The notes: generated by a model not told the origin, from the sequence alone. 32,987 nucleotides of DNA from Chromatiales bacterium (GCA_031285245.1 JAITWN010000008.1:1-32987); one strand, 5' to 3'. Positions 1 to 9,629 are shown, numbered from the stretch's first letter. Made by a program: numbers and translations.

Positions 1-147
1 GCGCTTCGCGCGTTCGACGGTGTCATCGCTGCTGCCGCTATCGAGCACGATCAGCTCATTCGCCCAGGAAACGCTCGCCAGGCAGTCATCGATATTTTCC
101 CCCTCATCGCGCACGATCACGCAGACTGACAATGTGGCTCTGCTCAT
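1..147 (-). CDS. Family 2 glycosyltransferase, N-terminal 49 codons only (cut by window edge)
   Basis: The gene starts at the ATG at 145-147 and runs leftward off the window, so only the N-terminus is visible. The translation begins MSRATLSVCVIVRDEGENID and continues with CLASVSWANELIVLDSGSSD. This is the GT-A fold nucleotide-sugar binding start of family 2 glycosyltransferases. It most resembles the WaaE/KdtX-like subgroup, which has a N/DE-x-x-I-x-x-CL-x-S-x-x-WA-x-E pattern and a V-x-DS-x-S-x-D-x-T motif. The ATG overlaps the TGA of the family 9 glycosyltransferase by 4 nt (ATGA), indicating translational coupling. It is the last gene seen of a minus-strand block that probably modifies lipopolysaccharide core or another surface glycan. 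The exact sugar is unknown. Confidence 0.85.
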   Translation of the reverse strand, partial: MSRATLSVCVIVRDEGENIDDCLASVSWANELIVLDSGSSDDTVERAKR

Positions 148-1193
148 GCTGTGGCCTCCCGATGTGCACGCAGGGCATCGAAACGCGCGATCACTTCTTC
201 CACGCAGATCAGCTCCATGACGCCTGGAATTTCGATGCGCCGCCCCCAGCGCAACGTGGCTGTGGAACGTCGCAAGAATTTTTGTGCCGCGTCTTGGTAG
301 TGATCGACGGTCCAGCGCAGATCGGAATAAGGACCGGAGCGCCGTGCATCGGTGCAGGCGTAGAGCCCGAGTACGGGCGTGCCGACGGCGTTGGCAATGT
401 GCACGGGGCCAGAGTCGGGTGCGAGCAGTGCATCGGCGCGCGCGAGCAGGGCGCAGAACTGCTTGAGCGTATCTTTGCCGACGAGATCGATCGCTGGGCT
501 ATGCATGTTTTCGATGATGGCGTTGGCGGTGCTGCGTTCGAGTTTGCTGCGGCCACCACACAGCACAATGCGCCAACCGTTAGCGGCGGCGTGATCAGCA
601 ACGGCGGCGTAGCGCTCTGCTGCCCAGTTGCGCAGCGGATGACTGGCGCAGGGGGAGATGATCAATGCAGGGGCGGTGCTATCGGGCAAGTGCTCCGCGG
701 CCCAGGCGTGCGCCTCAGGCGGTATCGGCATGCGCCATTCGACGCGATCCTGATGCAGCCCGAGGGGCTCTGCGAAGCTGCCGATCACGTCGAGCACATG
801 ATGGCCGCCAGCCGGTATGCGTTCGCGCACGATGAGGCTGTGGCCTTCTTTACTGCGCGCATGATCGTAGCCGATGCGCCGATCGGCGTGGATGCCGGCG
901 GCGAGGATATTGGCGCGTAACGCGAGCTGCATGTGTAGCAATGCATCGAAGCGCCGACCGGCGAGCCCGCGCCACAGTGCGCGCAGGCCGCTGATGCCAG
1001 TGCGTTTGTCGTAGACGATGAACTCAACGCCATCCAAACCTTCGAGGAGACGATGTTCGGGATGGCCGATGATCCAGGTGAGGGCGGTGCTTGGCCAGTG
1101 TCTTTGTAGCGTGCGCACCAGCGGTACGACATGGGTGGCGTCACCCAGTGCGGAAAGCCGGAGCAGACAGATGGAGCGTGGCGCCGCGGGCAA
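144..1193 (-). CDS. Family 9 glycosyltransferase (heptosyltransferase-like)
   Basis: A GT-B fold glycosyltransferase of CAZy family 9, the family of the ADP-heptose:LPS heptosyltransferases WaaC, WaaF and WaaQ; these act at the cytoplasmic face of the inner membrane. It has the N-terminal signature ICLLRLSALGDATH just after the start, and the C-terminal donor-site motif PDSGPVHIANAVGTPVLGLY. The open frame extends to 1340, but that stretch overlaps the zinc-finger gene and looks unrelated. I therefore choose the TTG at 1191-1193, giving about 349 aa with an N-terminus typical of the family; ATT at 1202 is an alternative and no Shine-Dalgarno decides it. Downstream of glnE-ilvE this is the place where waaF sits in Pseudomonas, which supports an LPS core role. 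I cannot tell heptosyltransferase I, II or another specificity from sequence. Confidence 0.88.
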   Translation of the reverse strand: MPAAPRSICLLRLSALGDATHVVPLVRTLQRHWPSTALTWIIGHPEHRLLEGLDGVEFIVYDKRTGISGLRALWRGLAGRRFDALLHMQLALRANILAAGIHADRRIGYDHARSKEGHSLIVRERIPAGGHHVLDVIGSFAEPLGLHQDRVEWRMPIPPEAHAWAAEHLPDSTAPALIISPCASHPLRNWAAERYAAVADHAAANGWRIVLCGGRSKLERSTANAIIENMHSPAIDLVGKDTLKQFCALLARADALLAPDSGPVHIANAVGTPVLGLYACTDARRSGPYSDLRWTVDHYQDAAQKFLRRSTATLRWGRRIEIPGVMELICVEEVIARFDALRAHREATA

Positions 1194-1201
1194 TGGCGCA
1201 A

Positions 1202-1420
1202 TCAGCCGGAGCGCTCCGCGGCTTCGTCCACGAGCGTATAAATGGCGCCGCAATAAGGGCAGCGCGCCTGCCCGGTCTGCTCGATGGCGAGGAATACGCG
1301 TGGATGGGAGTTCCACCGACTCATACCGGGCATAGGGCAATGCAAGGGCAAGTCGGCTCGCCGCACCTCATAGTGATGCTGAGCGTTTGGTTGGATGAGT
1401 CCCTGTTCTCCCCCCGGCAT
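1202..1420 (-). CDS. Small zinc-finger protein of the zf-CHCC type
   Basis: A 72-aa protein whose middle and C-terminus match the zf-CHCC domain family (related to the mitochondrial complex I accessory subunit NDUFS6). Visible ligands are C29, H39 and the pair in ARCPYCGAIYTL (C53 and C56), around the conserved core SRWNSHPRVFLAIE. The ATG at 1418-1420 is preceded by an AGGAGAAAGG purine-rich ribosome binding site. It lies 69 nt after ilvE, and its TGA at 1202-1204 falls just before the glycosyltransferase start, so it is in the same transcription unit. Stand-alone bacterial members have no firmly assigned role. Its place between ilvE and surface-glycan genes is, from memory, shared by other gammaproteobacteria. 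Confidence 0.87.
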   Translation of the reverse strand: MPGGEQGLIQPNAQHHYEVRRADLPLHCPMPGMSRWNSHPRVFLAIEQTGQARCPYCGAIYTLVDEAAERSG

Positions 1421-1489
1421 CGTCCTTTCTCCTTCGGTAAGTGGTCTGCGCCAGCTAAGCTCTGTGGCTCTAAATATATAGGCAAGCGG

Positions 1490-2419
1490 TTAGACGTAAG
1501 TTAGCCATTCGGAGTGTTCTGCCCGACGGCCGTGCACTTGGTCGAAATACAGCGTTTGCAGGCGCTCGGTGATCGGGCCGCGTCCACCGCGGCCGATGGT
1601 GCGACCATCGACTTCGCGAATCGGCGTGACTTCAGCAGCGGTGCCGGTGAAGAAGGCTTCGTCGGCGATATAGACTTCATCGCGCGTGATGCGCTTCTCA
1701 CGCGTTTCGATGCCGAGCTCGGCGGCAAGGCGGATGATGGTTTCACGGGTGATGCCATCGAGCGCGGAGGTGAGATCCGGCGTATACAAGCAGCCATCGC
1801 GAATGATGAAAATGTTTTCGCCACTGCCTTCGGCAACATAGCCTTCAGCATCGAGCAACATGGCTTCGCTGCATCCACTCGCCAGCGCTTCCTGGAGCGC
1901 GAGGATCGAGTTGGTGTAGTTGCTGTTGGCTTTCGCCTTGCACATGGTGATGTTGACGTGATGACGGGTGAAGGATGAGGTGCGTACTTTGATGCCATTC
2001 TTCAGATTGTCAGCGCCCATGTAGGCGCCCCACGTCCAGGCGGCCACCATGGCGTGGGTTTTGAGATTGTCGGCGCGCAGGCCCATGCCTTCAGCGCCGT
2101 AGAAACACATCGGGCGGATGTAGCCGGACTCAAGGCCACAGTCGCGTACGACGGTGAGCACAGCCTGGTTGATCTCATCCTTGCTGTAAGGCATCGGCAT
2201 GTTGAGGATATGCGCCGAGCGGAAGAGGCGATTGGTGTGCTCCTGAAGACGGAAGATGGCGGTGCCGCGCTCGGTTTTGTACGCGCGGATGCCTTCGAAT
2301 ACGCCAAGGCCGTAATGCAGGGTGTGCGTCAGCACGTGCACTTTTGCATCGCGCCAGGGCACTAGTTTGCCGTCTAGCCAGATCACTCCGTCACGATCAT
2401 CCATTCCGGCCACGCTCAT
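1490..2419 (-). CDS. ilvE: Branched-chain-amino-acid aminotransferase
   Basis: Class IV PLP-dependent aminotransferase that makes leucine, isoleucine and valine from their 2-keto acids, with glutamate as amino donor, in the cytoplasm. At 309 aa it is family length. Visible features are the N-terminal GVIWLDGKLVPWRDAKVHVL, the HYGLGVFEGIRAY segment, the likely Schiff-base lysine K163 in AKANSNYTNS, and the substrate/PLP-phosphate segments EGYVAEGSGENIF (192-204) and FFTGTAAEVTPI (256-267). ATG at 2417-2419 is preceded by a weak GAGG/AGG tract; M6 at 2404 is a possible alternative. It follows glnE by 59 nt on the same strand. The glnE-ilvE order is conserved in Pseudomonas and links ammonia assimilation to amino-acid transamination. 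Confidence 0.97.
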   Translation of the reverse strand: MSVAGMDDRDGVIWLDGKLVPWRDAKVHVLTHTLHYGLGVFEGIRAYKTERGTAIFRLQEHTNRLFRSAHILNMPMPYSKDEINQAVLTVVRDCGLESGYIRPMCFYGAEGMGLRADNLKTHAMVAAWTWGAYMGADNLKNGIKVRTSSFTRHHVNITMCKAKANSNYTNSILALQEALASGCSEAMLLDAEGYVAEGSGENIFIIRDGCLYTPDLTSALDGITRETIIRLAAELGIETREKRITRDEVYIADEAFFTGTAAEVTPIREVDGRTIGRGGRGPITERLQTLYFDQVHGRRAEHSEWLTYV

Positions 2420-2478
2420 ACCCTACCTGCCTCGTCATTGAATAGAGAAAGATGTCAATTGTAGCGTAAAAAGGGGCG

Positions 2479-5412
2479 TTATTTCATCGCGCCGTCAGGC
2501 TCTTCGAGCAGCCGTCTCCACAGCGCGATTACCGCCTCACGCTCGGCGGTAAATTCGTCGTCGGCGGCGAGTGTGTCGCTGGATTCCTGGAGGGCGAGGC
2601 GGTGGATGCGGGCACGGTAGGCGCGATAGGCGTCCATCATCGTTTGGGCTTCCTCACGGGAGAGCAGACCGACATTCTGTAGCGTTTCAAGAAGTCGCAT
2701 ATTGTCGGTCCAGCGCAGTAGCGCGGGGTATTCCCCTGCCCAGCGCAGCACCGCGAATTGGACAATGAATTCGAGATCAGCGATGCCGCCCGCGCCCTGT
2801 TTGAGGTCGAAGCGTCCGTGACCGCTGCGATCGAGCTCGTGTTTCATGCGTTCGCGCATGTCGCGGATTTCGCGGCGCAGCAGCTGAGGGTCGCGCGAGC
2901 GCGACAGGATTTCGCGGCGCAGCGCGGTGAAATGTTCGGCGACTGTATCAGCGCCGGCCGGGCTTTCGGTTTGCGCGACCACGCGGGCGCGAACCAGTGC
3001 TTGGTGCTCCCAGGTCCAGGCATGATTGCGCTGGTAGTCTTCGAAAGCTTCTATCGAGCTGACCAGCAGGCCGGAGGCGCCACTTGGACGTAGGCGTAGA
3101 TCGACTGGGTAGAGAATACCGGCGGGGGTGTGGGCGCTCAGCATGTGAATGATGCGCTGGCCGAGGCGGGGATAGCAGCGCGCCGCGGCATCGCTGCCGG
3201 TGCCGCTGTGCAGAAAGACGATGTCGAGGTCAGAGCCATAACCGAGCTCGATGCCGGCGAGTTTGCCGTAAGCGATGATGGCAAAACCACGATCGATCGC
3301 CTGTCTAGCTTTGGCATCGCGGCGAATGGTGTGCGCAACGGCGAGATGTAACACTTTATGCAGACAGACTTCGGCGATGTCAGTGAGATGGTCGCTGACG
3401 ATCATCAGCGGCATGCGGCCACTGAGGTCGGCGGCGGCTACGCGCAGCACGCCAGTTTGTTTGAACTGACGTAGCGCTTCCATCTGCTCTTCGAGGTCGT
3501 TTTCGCCAGCTGCGGCGAGGCGTTCAGCGAGATCGTGTTCGAGTGCGCTGCGCTCAAGTGGACGTTCGAGTATGTCGGGATTGAGCAGTTCGTCGAGCAG
3601 CAGCGGTTGTTCTCCGAGCATGCGCGCGATCCACGGGCTGCCTGCGCAGAGGCGCACCATTTGCGCGAGCGCGACTGGATTGTCGGCGAGGAGAGCAAGA
3701 TAAGCTGTGCGTCGCGCGATGTGTTCAATCAGATCGAGCACACGTGGCAGCGTGATTCCCGGATTTTCGCCGGATGCCACGGCTGCGAGCAGCAGCGGCA
3801 TCAAGCGATCCATGCGTGCGCGTCCGCCTGCGCTGAGTGCGCGATAGACGTAGCTGTCGCGCAGCGCCGCTAACCGTCGCACGCCTTCGACACCGAAGGT
3901 TGTGGCGAAGCCTTCATCGCTGCCTTGGCCTTGCCTTGGTGCCGATGCGTTCCACAGCATGTCGTAGTCTGGTCCGCTGCGGGTATTTTTCTCTGCGCTG
4001 CTGGCGCGGGCATCGGTGAAGATGTGATCGAAATGTGCGCGCACGCGCTGACGATGCTGATCGAGCGTGTTTTCAAATTCATCTACATCGTTGTAGCCCA
4101 TCGTCCACGCGAGGCGCGCGCGATCAATCGCTCCATCGGGCAGGCGATGGAGCTGCGCGTCGTTGTAGATCTGCAAGCGATTTTCCAGGCGACGCAGAAA
4201 TCGATAGGAATCGGCAAGCTCGGTGCAACTCGATGCGGGAAGATGGCCGGCGCCTGCAAGCAGGCTGAGAATCTTGAGAATGCCGCGCTCGCGTAGCGCC
4301 GGTTCGCGCCCACCGCGAATGAGCTGATAGGTCTGGCCGATGAATTCGATTTCGCGGATGCCGCCAGGGCCGCGTTTGATGTCATCGATGCGATCGCGGC
4401 GCGCGGCTTCGCGGTCGATTATCGCTTTCATTTCGCGCAGTGATTCGAAGACGCCGTAGTCGAGATATTTGCGATACACGAAAGGGCGCAGCATGCGTAG
4501 CAGCGCGTTGCCGGTTTCGTAATCTCCACCGACCGGGCGCGCCTTGATCATGGCGTAGCGTTCCCATTCGCGCCCTTGGATCTGATAGTAATCCTCCATC
4601 TGCGCCAGACTCATGGCGAGCGGGCCCGCATCGCCCCAAGGACGCAGGCGCATATCGACGCGAAACACGAAGCCTTCGATATCGCGTTGACCAATGGCAG
4701 CGATTAATTTTCTACCAAGGCGCGCAAAAAATTCTTCATTGGAAATACGCTGACGTTTGCCGCGCGTTTCGCCTTCGGCGGCGTAAACAAAAATAAGATC
4801 GACATCGGAAGAGAAATTGAGCTCGAAGGCGCCGAGTTTGCCCATGCCGATGACGGCCATGCCGACGGCGTTGCCATTGCCGTCCCGTGGCGTGCCGTGA
4901 ATGTCTTCTTCCCAGAGCTGTAATTTTGCGAGCGTGCCATCGATGGCGGCTTCGGCGAGCCAGCTTGTTTCGCGCAGCGTGGTTTCAAGATCGCTCCAGC
5001 CGGTGAGATCGCGCCAGGCGATGCGCATCATTTCGCGTCGGCGCTCGCGGCGCAGCGCGAAGGCAAGCGAAGCTTCATCGTGACAGTGCGCGAGTGCGGC
5101 GTGCAGTCTGCGGGCGTGGCTGTCGGCAGAGTAGGCGATATAGAGATCGCCGCTCGCGCATAAATCATCGAGCAGTTCTGGGTGGCTGATGCAGCTTTGC
5201 GCGACGAAGGCGCTGCTTGCCCATACCGCATCTCGCATCGCCAGTAGCTCCGGATGCTGCAGCGGCGTGATGCAGTTCTCAGTGCAGGTTTCGAGATAGC
5301 GCTCCTGATAGCGTTCGAGCTCGGCGCGTAGCGCCGGGGGCGGTGGTCCGGGAAATCCCGCGCGCCGGGTCATGGCTGCAGTCGCGTGAAGGAGTAGGAA
5401 GGGTTCGCGCAA
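2479..5412 (-). CDS. glnE: Bifunctional glutamine synthetase adenylyltransferase/deadenylylase
   Basis: GlnE switches glutamine synthetase activity by adding AMP to a tyrosine of GlnA when nitrogen is ample and removing it when nitrogen is short, under control of PII (GlnB). Two nucleotidyltransferase domains are visible. The N-terminal deadenylylase has GMGKLGAFELNFSSDVDLIF (about 189-208), and the C-terminal adenylyltransferase has AYGKLAGIELGYGSDLDIVF. A GlnD-type linker helix follows each, marked by GPGGIREIEFIGQ and GAGGIADLEFIVQ. Length is close to the family norm (about 950 aa). The longest frame begins at a TTG (5412), 977 aa; the first ATG in frame is 5373 (964 aa). Neither has a convincing ribosome binding site, so the start is uncertain by 13 codons. 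Confidence 0.97.
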   Translation of the reverse strand: MREPFLLLHATAAMTRRAGFPGPPPPALRAELERYQERYLETCTENCITPLQHPELLAMRDAVWASSAFVAQSCISHPELLDDLCASGDLYIAYSADSHARRLHAALAHCHDEASLAFALRRERRREMMRIAWRDLTGWSDLETTLRETSWLAEAAIDGTLAKLQLWEEDIHGTPRDGNGNAVGMAVIGMGKLGAFELNFSSDVDLIFVYAAEGETRGKRQRISNEEFFARLGRKLIAAIGQRDIEGFVFRVDMRLRPWGDAGPLAMSLAQMEDYYQIQGREWERYAMIKARPVGGDYETGNALLRMLRPFVYRKYLDYGVFESLREMKAIIDREAARRDRIDDIKRGPGGIREIEFIGQTYQLIRGGREPALRERGILKILSLLAGAGHLPASSCTELADSYRFLRRLENRLQIYNDAQLHRLPDGAIDRARLAWTMGYNDVDEFENTLDQHRQRVRAHFDHIFTDARASSAEKNTRSGPDYDMLWNASAPRQGQGSDEGFATTFGVEGVRRLAALRDSYVYRALSAGGRARMDRLMPLLLAAVASGENPGITLPRVLDLIEHIARRTAYLALLADNPVALAQMVRLCAGSPWIARMLGEQPLLLDELLNPDILERPLERSALEHDLAERLAAAGENDLEEQMEALRQFKQTGVLRVAAADLSGRMPLMIVSDHLTDIAEVCLHKVLHLAVAHTIRRDAKARQAIDRGFAIIAYGKLAGIELGYGSDLDIVFLHSGTGSDAAARCYPRLGQRIIHMLSAHTPAGILYPVDLRLRPSGASGLLVSSIEAFEDYQRNHAWTWEHQALVRARVVAQTESPAGADTVAEHFTALRREILSRSRDPQLLRREIRDMRERMKHELDRSGHGRFDLKQGAGGIADLEFIVQFAVLRWAGEYPALLRWTDNMRLLETLQNVGLLSREEAQTMMDAYRAYRARIHRLALQESSDTLAADDEFTAEREAVIALWRRLLEEPDGAMK

Positions 5413-5490
5413 TGCAGCGTCATGGGGGTGGATCTCAACGGGCGATTCGGATGTTTCAGGGAGGACGATCGAGCTGGATCAAGCCTCAAA

Positions 5491-5522
5491 CCGCCCGCTG
5501 GGCGGCCGATACAAGCTATCGG
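5491..5522. other. Two adjacent short hairpins in the glnE-pilU divergent spacer
   Basis: The 145-nt spacer between divergent glnE and pilU contains CCGCCC-GCT-GGGCGG (5491-5505) directly followed by CCGATA-CAAGC-TATCGG (5506-5522). Both are perfect stems. No strong -35/-10 pair could be assigned to either gene. They may be operator or leader structures, or chance; no T-tract follows, so they are not terminators. Confidence 0.35.
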
Positions 5523-5560
5523 ATCGCTGTTCAACCCGCAAGAACTCATCAGAGGCAATG

Positions 5561-6709
5561 ATGGAATTTACCGACTATCTCAAGCTGATGGTGCAAAAAG
5601 AAGGTTCTGACCTTTATCTGACAGTCGGTGCGCCTCCTTATTTGCGGGTGCATGGCCAGATGACGCCGCTCGAAAAAATGCCGCTAGCGCCAGGCGTGCC
5701 CCGTGAGATTGCTTACAAACTGATGTCGCCGGATCAGCAGAAGGCGTTTGAGAAGAACCCGGAAATGAATCTCGCTATTTCCGCGGCCAACGTTGGTCGT
5801 TTCCGCGTCAATATTTTCAAACAGCGCAATCAGATTGGTCTCGTCATTCGAAACATCAAGCTCAAGATTCCGAGCATGGAAGAGCTCGGGCTGCCGCCTG
5901 CGCTCAGCAAGCTCATCATGCAGAAGCGCGGGTTGGTTCTGTTTGTGGGGGCGACGGGCTCTGGTAAGTCTTCGTCGCTTGCTTCGCTCATCGATTATCG
6001 CAATGCTACCAGCGCTGGCCATATCATTACCATCGAGGATCCGATCGAATACGTTTACACCCACAAGCGTTCGATCATTACTCAGCGTGAAGTGGGTGAC
6101 GATACCAACACCTATGAAGAAGCGCTGAAGAATACGCTCCGACAAGCGCCGGATGTCATTCTCATCGGTGAGGTGCGTGATCGCGACACCATGGAATACG
6201 CGGTCGCTTTTGCTGAAACTGGCCATCTTGCGATCTCGACCTTGCACGCCAATAACGCCAACCAGGCGTTTGATCGCATCATCAACTTCTTTCCGGAAGA
6301 TCGCCGTAATCAATTGCTGATGGATCTCGCGCTCAACGTGCGCGGCATCGTGTCACAGCGCCTGATTCCAACGCTCGATGGCAAGCGTGTTGCGGCGTTT
6401 GAAATTCTCATCAATTCGCCGCTGATCAGTGATCTCATCCTCAAGGGTGATATTCACAAGATCAAAGAGATCATGGAGCGTTCAGAGAACGTTGGCATGC
6501 AGACCTTCGATGGTTCGCTCTACCGGCTCTATAAAGCCGGCAGGATTTCCTATGAAGAAGCGCTGCGTAACGCTGACTCGCAGAATAACCTGCGTCTGCG
6601 CATCGATCTCGAAGAGAAGGATGCCGAGCGCAGCCACATTGCCGAAGGTCTGCACCTCGAGGAAAAGGCGGACGATCGCAATAATGGTCATCGCGCGCTG
6701 TCGATCTGA
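5561..6709 (+). CDS. pilU: Type IV pilus twitching-motility ATPase PilU
   Basis: PilT/PilU-type hexameric retraction ATPase acting at the inner-membrane base of type IV pili; PilU is an accessory retraction motor that works with PilT. The N-terminus MEFTDYLKLMVQKEGSDLYL matches PilU rather than PilT. Visible motifs, counted from the ATG at 5558, are Walker A GATGSGKS (131-138), the Asp box ITIEDPIEYVY (157-167), Walker B DVILIGEVRD (199-208) and the His box STLHANNANQAFDRIINFFP (227-246). Tandem ATGs occur at 5558 and 5561; I prefer 5561 because the AGAGG at 5551-5555 then has workable spacing and the protein starts MEF as in the family. It stands without pilT beside it and is divergent from glnE. 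The MITE-like element just downstream could act as its terminator. Confidence 0.95.
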   Translation: MEFTDYLKLMVQKEGSDLYLTVGAPPYLRVHGQMTPLEKMPLAPGVPREIAYKLMSPDQQKAFEKNPEMNLAISAANVGRFRVNIFKQRNQIGLVIRNIKLKIPSMEELGLPPALSKLIMQKRGLVLFVGATGSGKSSSLASLIDYRNATSAGHIITIEDPIEYVYTHKRSIITQREVGDDTNTYEEALKNTLRQAPDVILIGEVRDRDTMEYAVAFAETGHLAISTLHANNANQAFDRIINFFPEDRRNQLLMDLALNVRGIVSQRLIPTLDGKRVAAFEILINSPLISDLILKGDIHKIKEIMERSENVGMQTFDGSLYRLYKAGRISYEEALRNADSQNNLRLRIDLEEKDAERSHIAEGLHLEEKADDRNNGHRALSI

Positions 6710-6723
6710 GTTGAGTTAGATCT

Positions 6724-6836
6724 AAACCCCTCTTCGTCATCGCGAGGCGAAGCCGAAGCAATCCACATAGCCGCCTGGATTGTTATAGGGCGATTACCAC
6801 GGAGCTAAAGCCCCTCGCGATGACGATGTGGGGTTT
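6724..6836. repeat. MITE-like inverted-repeat element of about 113 nt
   Basis: The element is bounded by AAACCCC (6724-6730) and GGGGTTT (6830-6836). Inside these is a perfect 12-bp inverted repeat, CGTCATCGCGAG (6735-6746) and CTCGCGATGACG (6814-6825), and a third inner pair CAATCCA (6759-6765) and TGGATTG (6776-6782). Nested inverted repeats with no coding capacity are typical of small dispersed palindromic elements. The CGTCATCGCGAGGCGAAGC-type end with a following GCAATCC resembles a family of intergenic repeats I have seen in many proteobacteria. It sits between convergent pilU and groEL; the final GGGGTTTTT could serve as a pilU terminator. Confidence 0.7.
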
Positions 6837-6862
6837 TTCAGACTTTTCCTAATCTGCAGACG

Positions 6863-6900
6863 AAAAAAAACGCCCCGGTTCGAGCCGGGGCGTTTTCGTT
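6863..6900. terminator. Bidirectional rho-independent terminator, mainly for groEL
   Basis: An 8-bp GC stem CGCCCCGG (6871-6878) and CCGGGGCG (6885-6892) with a 6-nt loop is flanked by eight As on the left and TTTTCGTTTT on the right. Read on the minus strand it is a GC-rich hairpin followed by eight Ts, placed about 34 nt past the groEL stop. That makes it a strong terminator for groES-groEL. It can also stop plus-strand transcripts from pilU. Confidence 0.9.
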
Positions 6901-6926
6901 TTGCTGCGCTGCCTGATTGATGCAGC

Positions 6927-8553
<1,627 letters not shown>

Positions 8554-8598
8554 TTTGCGTGATCCTCTTGAATTCTGTAGGTGGCGGGACGACGGCGC

Positions 8599-8889
8599 TT
8601 ACTTATCCAGAACGGCCATGATGTCGTCTTCGCGCATCACGACGTATTCCGTGCCATCGATCTTGATCTCGGTGCCGGCATATTTGCCGAACAGGACCTT
8701 GTCGCCTACCCGCACGTCCAGCGGACGCACCTGGCCGTTTTCCAGCACCTTGCCTGAACCGACGGCGACGACTTCGCCACGACTGGGTTTCTCGGCTGCG
8801 GAATCGGGAATCACGATACCGCCGGCGGTGGTGCGTTCTTCCTCCAGACGCCGGACAACGGCCCGGTCATGAAGGGGCTTGATTTTCAT
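8599..8889 (-). CDS. groS: Co-chaperonin GroES
   Basis: A 96-aa 10 kDa co-chaperonin that caps the GroEL chamber. The whole length matches the family: MKIKPLHDRAVVRRLEEE at the start, the mobile-loop region with TTAGGIVIPDSAAEKPSRG (about 21-39), and the C-terminal GTEYVVMREDDIMAVLD. The ATG at 8887-8889 has AAGGAG 9 nt upstream. It is the first gene of the groES-groEL operon. Its leader carries a CIRCE operator and a promoter that fits both sigma-70 and sigma-32 patterns. Confidence 0.98.
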   Translation of the reverse strand: MKIKPLHDRAVVRRLEEERTTAGGIVIPDSAAEKPSRGEVVAVGSGKVLENGQVRPLDVRVGDKVLFGKYAGTEIKIDGTEYVVMREDDIMAVLDK

Positions 8890-8950
8890 ATCGTCGGCTC
8901 CTTGTTTAACTGTTTGTTATGTAATTGGATTCTTGGGGTCTCCCAGCGCC

Positions 8951-8977
8951 TTGGCACTCTGGCCTGGGGAGTGCCGA
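8951..8977 (-). promoter_or_regulatory. CIRCE operator (HrcA repressor site) upstream of groES
   Basis: The sequence TTGGCACTC-N9-GAGTGCCGA (plus strand) matches the CIRCE consensus TTAGCACTC-N9-GAGTGCTAA in 15 of 18 arm positions, and has the exact 9-nt spacer. The operator covers the predicted groES transcription start (about 8973), as expected for repression by HrcA. It ends 61 nt upstream of the groES ATG. hrcA itself is not in the window. Confidence 0.88.
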
Positions 8978-8979
8978 GT

Positions 8980-9008
8980 AGTATAGGGGCGTAAAACCAA
9001 CTTTCAAG
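8980..9008 (-). promoter_or_regulatory. groES-groEL promoter, sigma-70 and sigma-32-like
   Basis: On the minus strand, TTGAAA (9002-9007) and TATACT (8980-8985) are 16 nt apart, a good sigma-70 promoter. The same DNA reads CTTGAAA, 12 nt, CCCCTATAC, which also fits the heat-shock sigma-32 pattern (CTTGAAA then CCCCAT-T). The CIRCE box begins immediately downstream. The operon may therefore be heat-induced by both relief of HrcA repression and sigma-32. Confidence 0.75.
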
Positions 9009-9058
9009 AGCGAGGGGAGAAACTTTGGAAGGGAGTTAATCTGAAGTTTGGAGATGGC

Positions 9059-9499
9059 TTAGTGGTCGATGCGCTTATTCTCCTCAGGAGATTCGCGGTG
9101 AAACTCGCCTTCGATGATGTATTGGGTTCTCGAATTACCTTGCTCCGGGGCTGGGCCGATGGGTAAATGCCCGATCAGCGCTTGTCGCACCCAGGGGAGC
9201 AGTAGTAGCAATGCCACAAGGTCTGAGAGAAAACCGGGCAATATCAGCAGGATGCCGGCGAGCATCACGATCATGCCAGACATCATTTCACGCGCGGGCC
9301 ATTGCCCATTCATCAGGATTTCGCGCATGCGCACCGCCATGCTGAGACCCTGCCAGCGCAGTACCAGCATTCCCGTGATGGCGGCAAGCATGAGCAGTCC
9401 GAGCGTAGGGAGTGCGCCGAGCCACGATCCGACCTTGATCAGGGTCAGGATCTCGAGCGCGGCGAGGACAAGAAATATAAGGAAGAATGGGATCTTCAT
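9059..9499 (-). CDS. fxsA: FxsA-family membrane protein
   Basis: A 146-aa inner-membrane protein of the FxsA family. In E. coli FxsA is known mainly for relieving F-plasmid exclusion of phage T7, and its normal cell role is unclear. The N-terminal half is hydrophobic with about three to four membrane segments, starting MKIPFFLIFLVLAALEILTL, and followed by LPTLGLLMLAAITGMLVLRW, the MMSGMIVMLAGILLILPGFL segment and VALLLLLPWVRQALI. The tail after about residue 112 is hydrophilic and acidic. ATG at 9497-9499. The groEL-groES-fxsA-cutA order is shared with E. coli (where aspA and dcuA intervene) and Pseudomonas. It is transcribed divergently from cutA. Confidence 0.93.
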   Translation of the reverse strand: MKIPFFLIFLVLAALEILTLIKVGSWLGALPTLGLLMLAAITGMLVLRWQGLSMAVRMREILMNGQWPAREMMSGMIVMLAGILLILPGFLSDLVALLLLLPWVRQALIGHLPIGPAPEQGNSRTQYIIEGEFHRESPEENKRIDH

Positions 9500-9629
9500 C
9501 CTTGGGCACTATAAAGGATGTGGCGCGTTCCGTCAGGAGTCTTCTTGTCGCGCGGCGTCGGACGGACGGGATGGGTTGGCCCAAAAGCTCGAATGACGCG
9601 CGATACGCGCGCAGCGCTGTTTTTGCACC

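Noticed and set aside
132..920. 262-codon plus-strand ORF opposite the family 9 glycosyltransferase
   Set aside because: Shadow frame; the minus strand carries clear GT9 motifs through the same bases.
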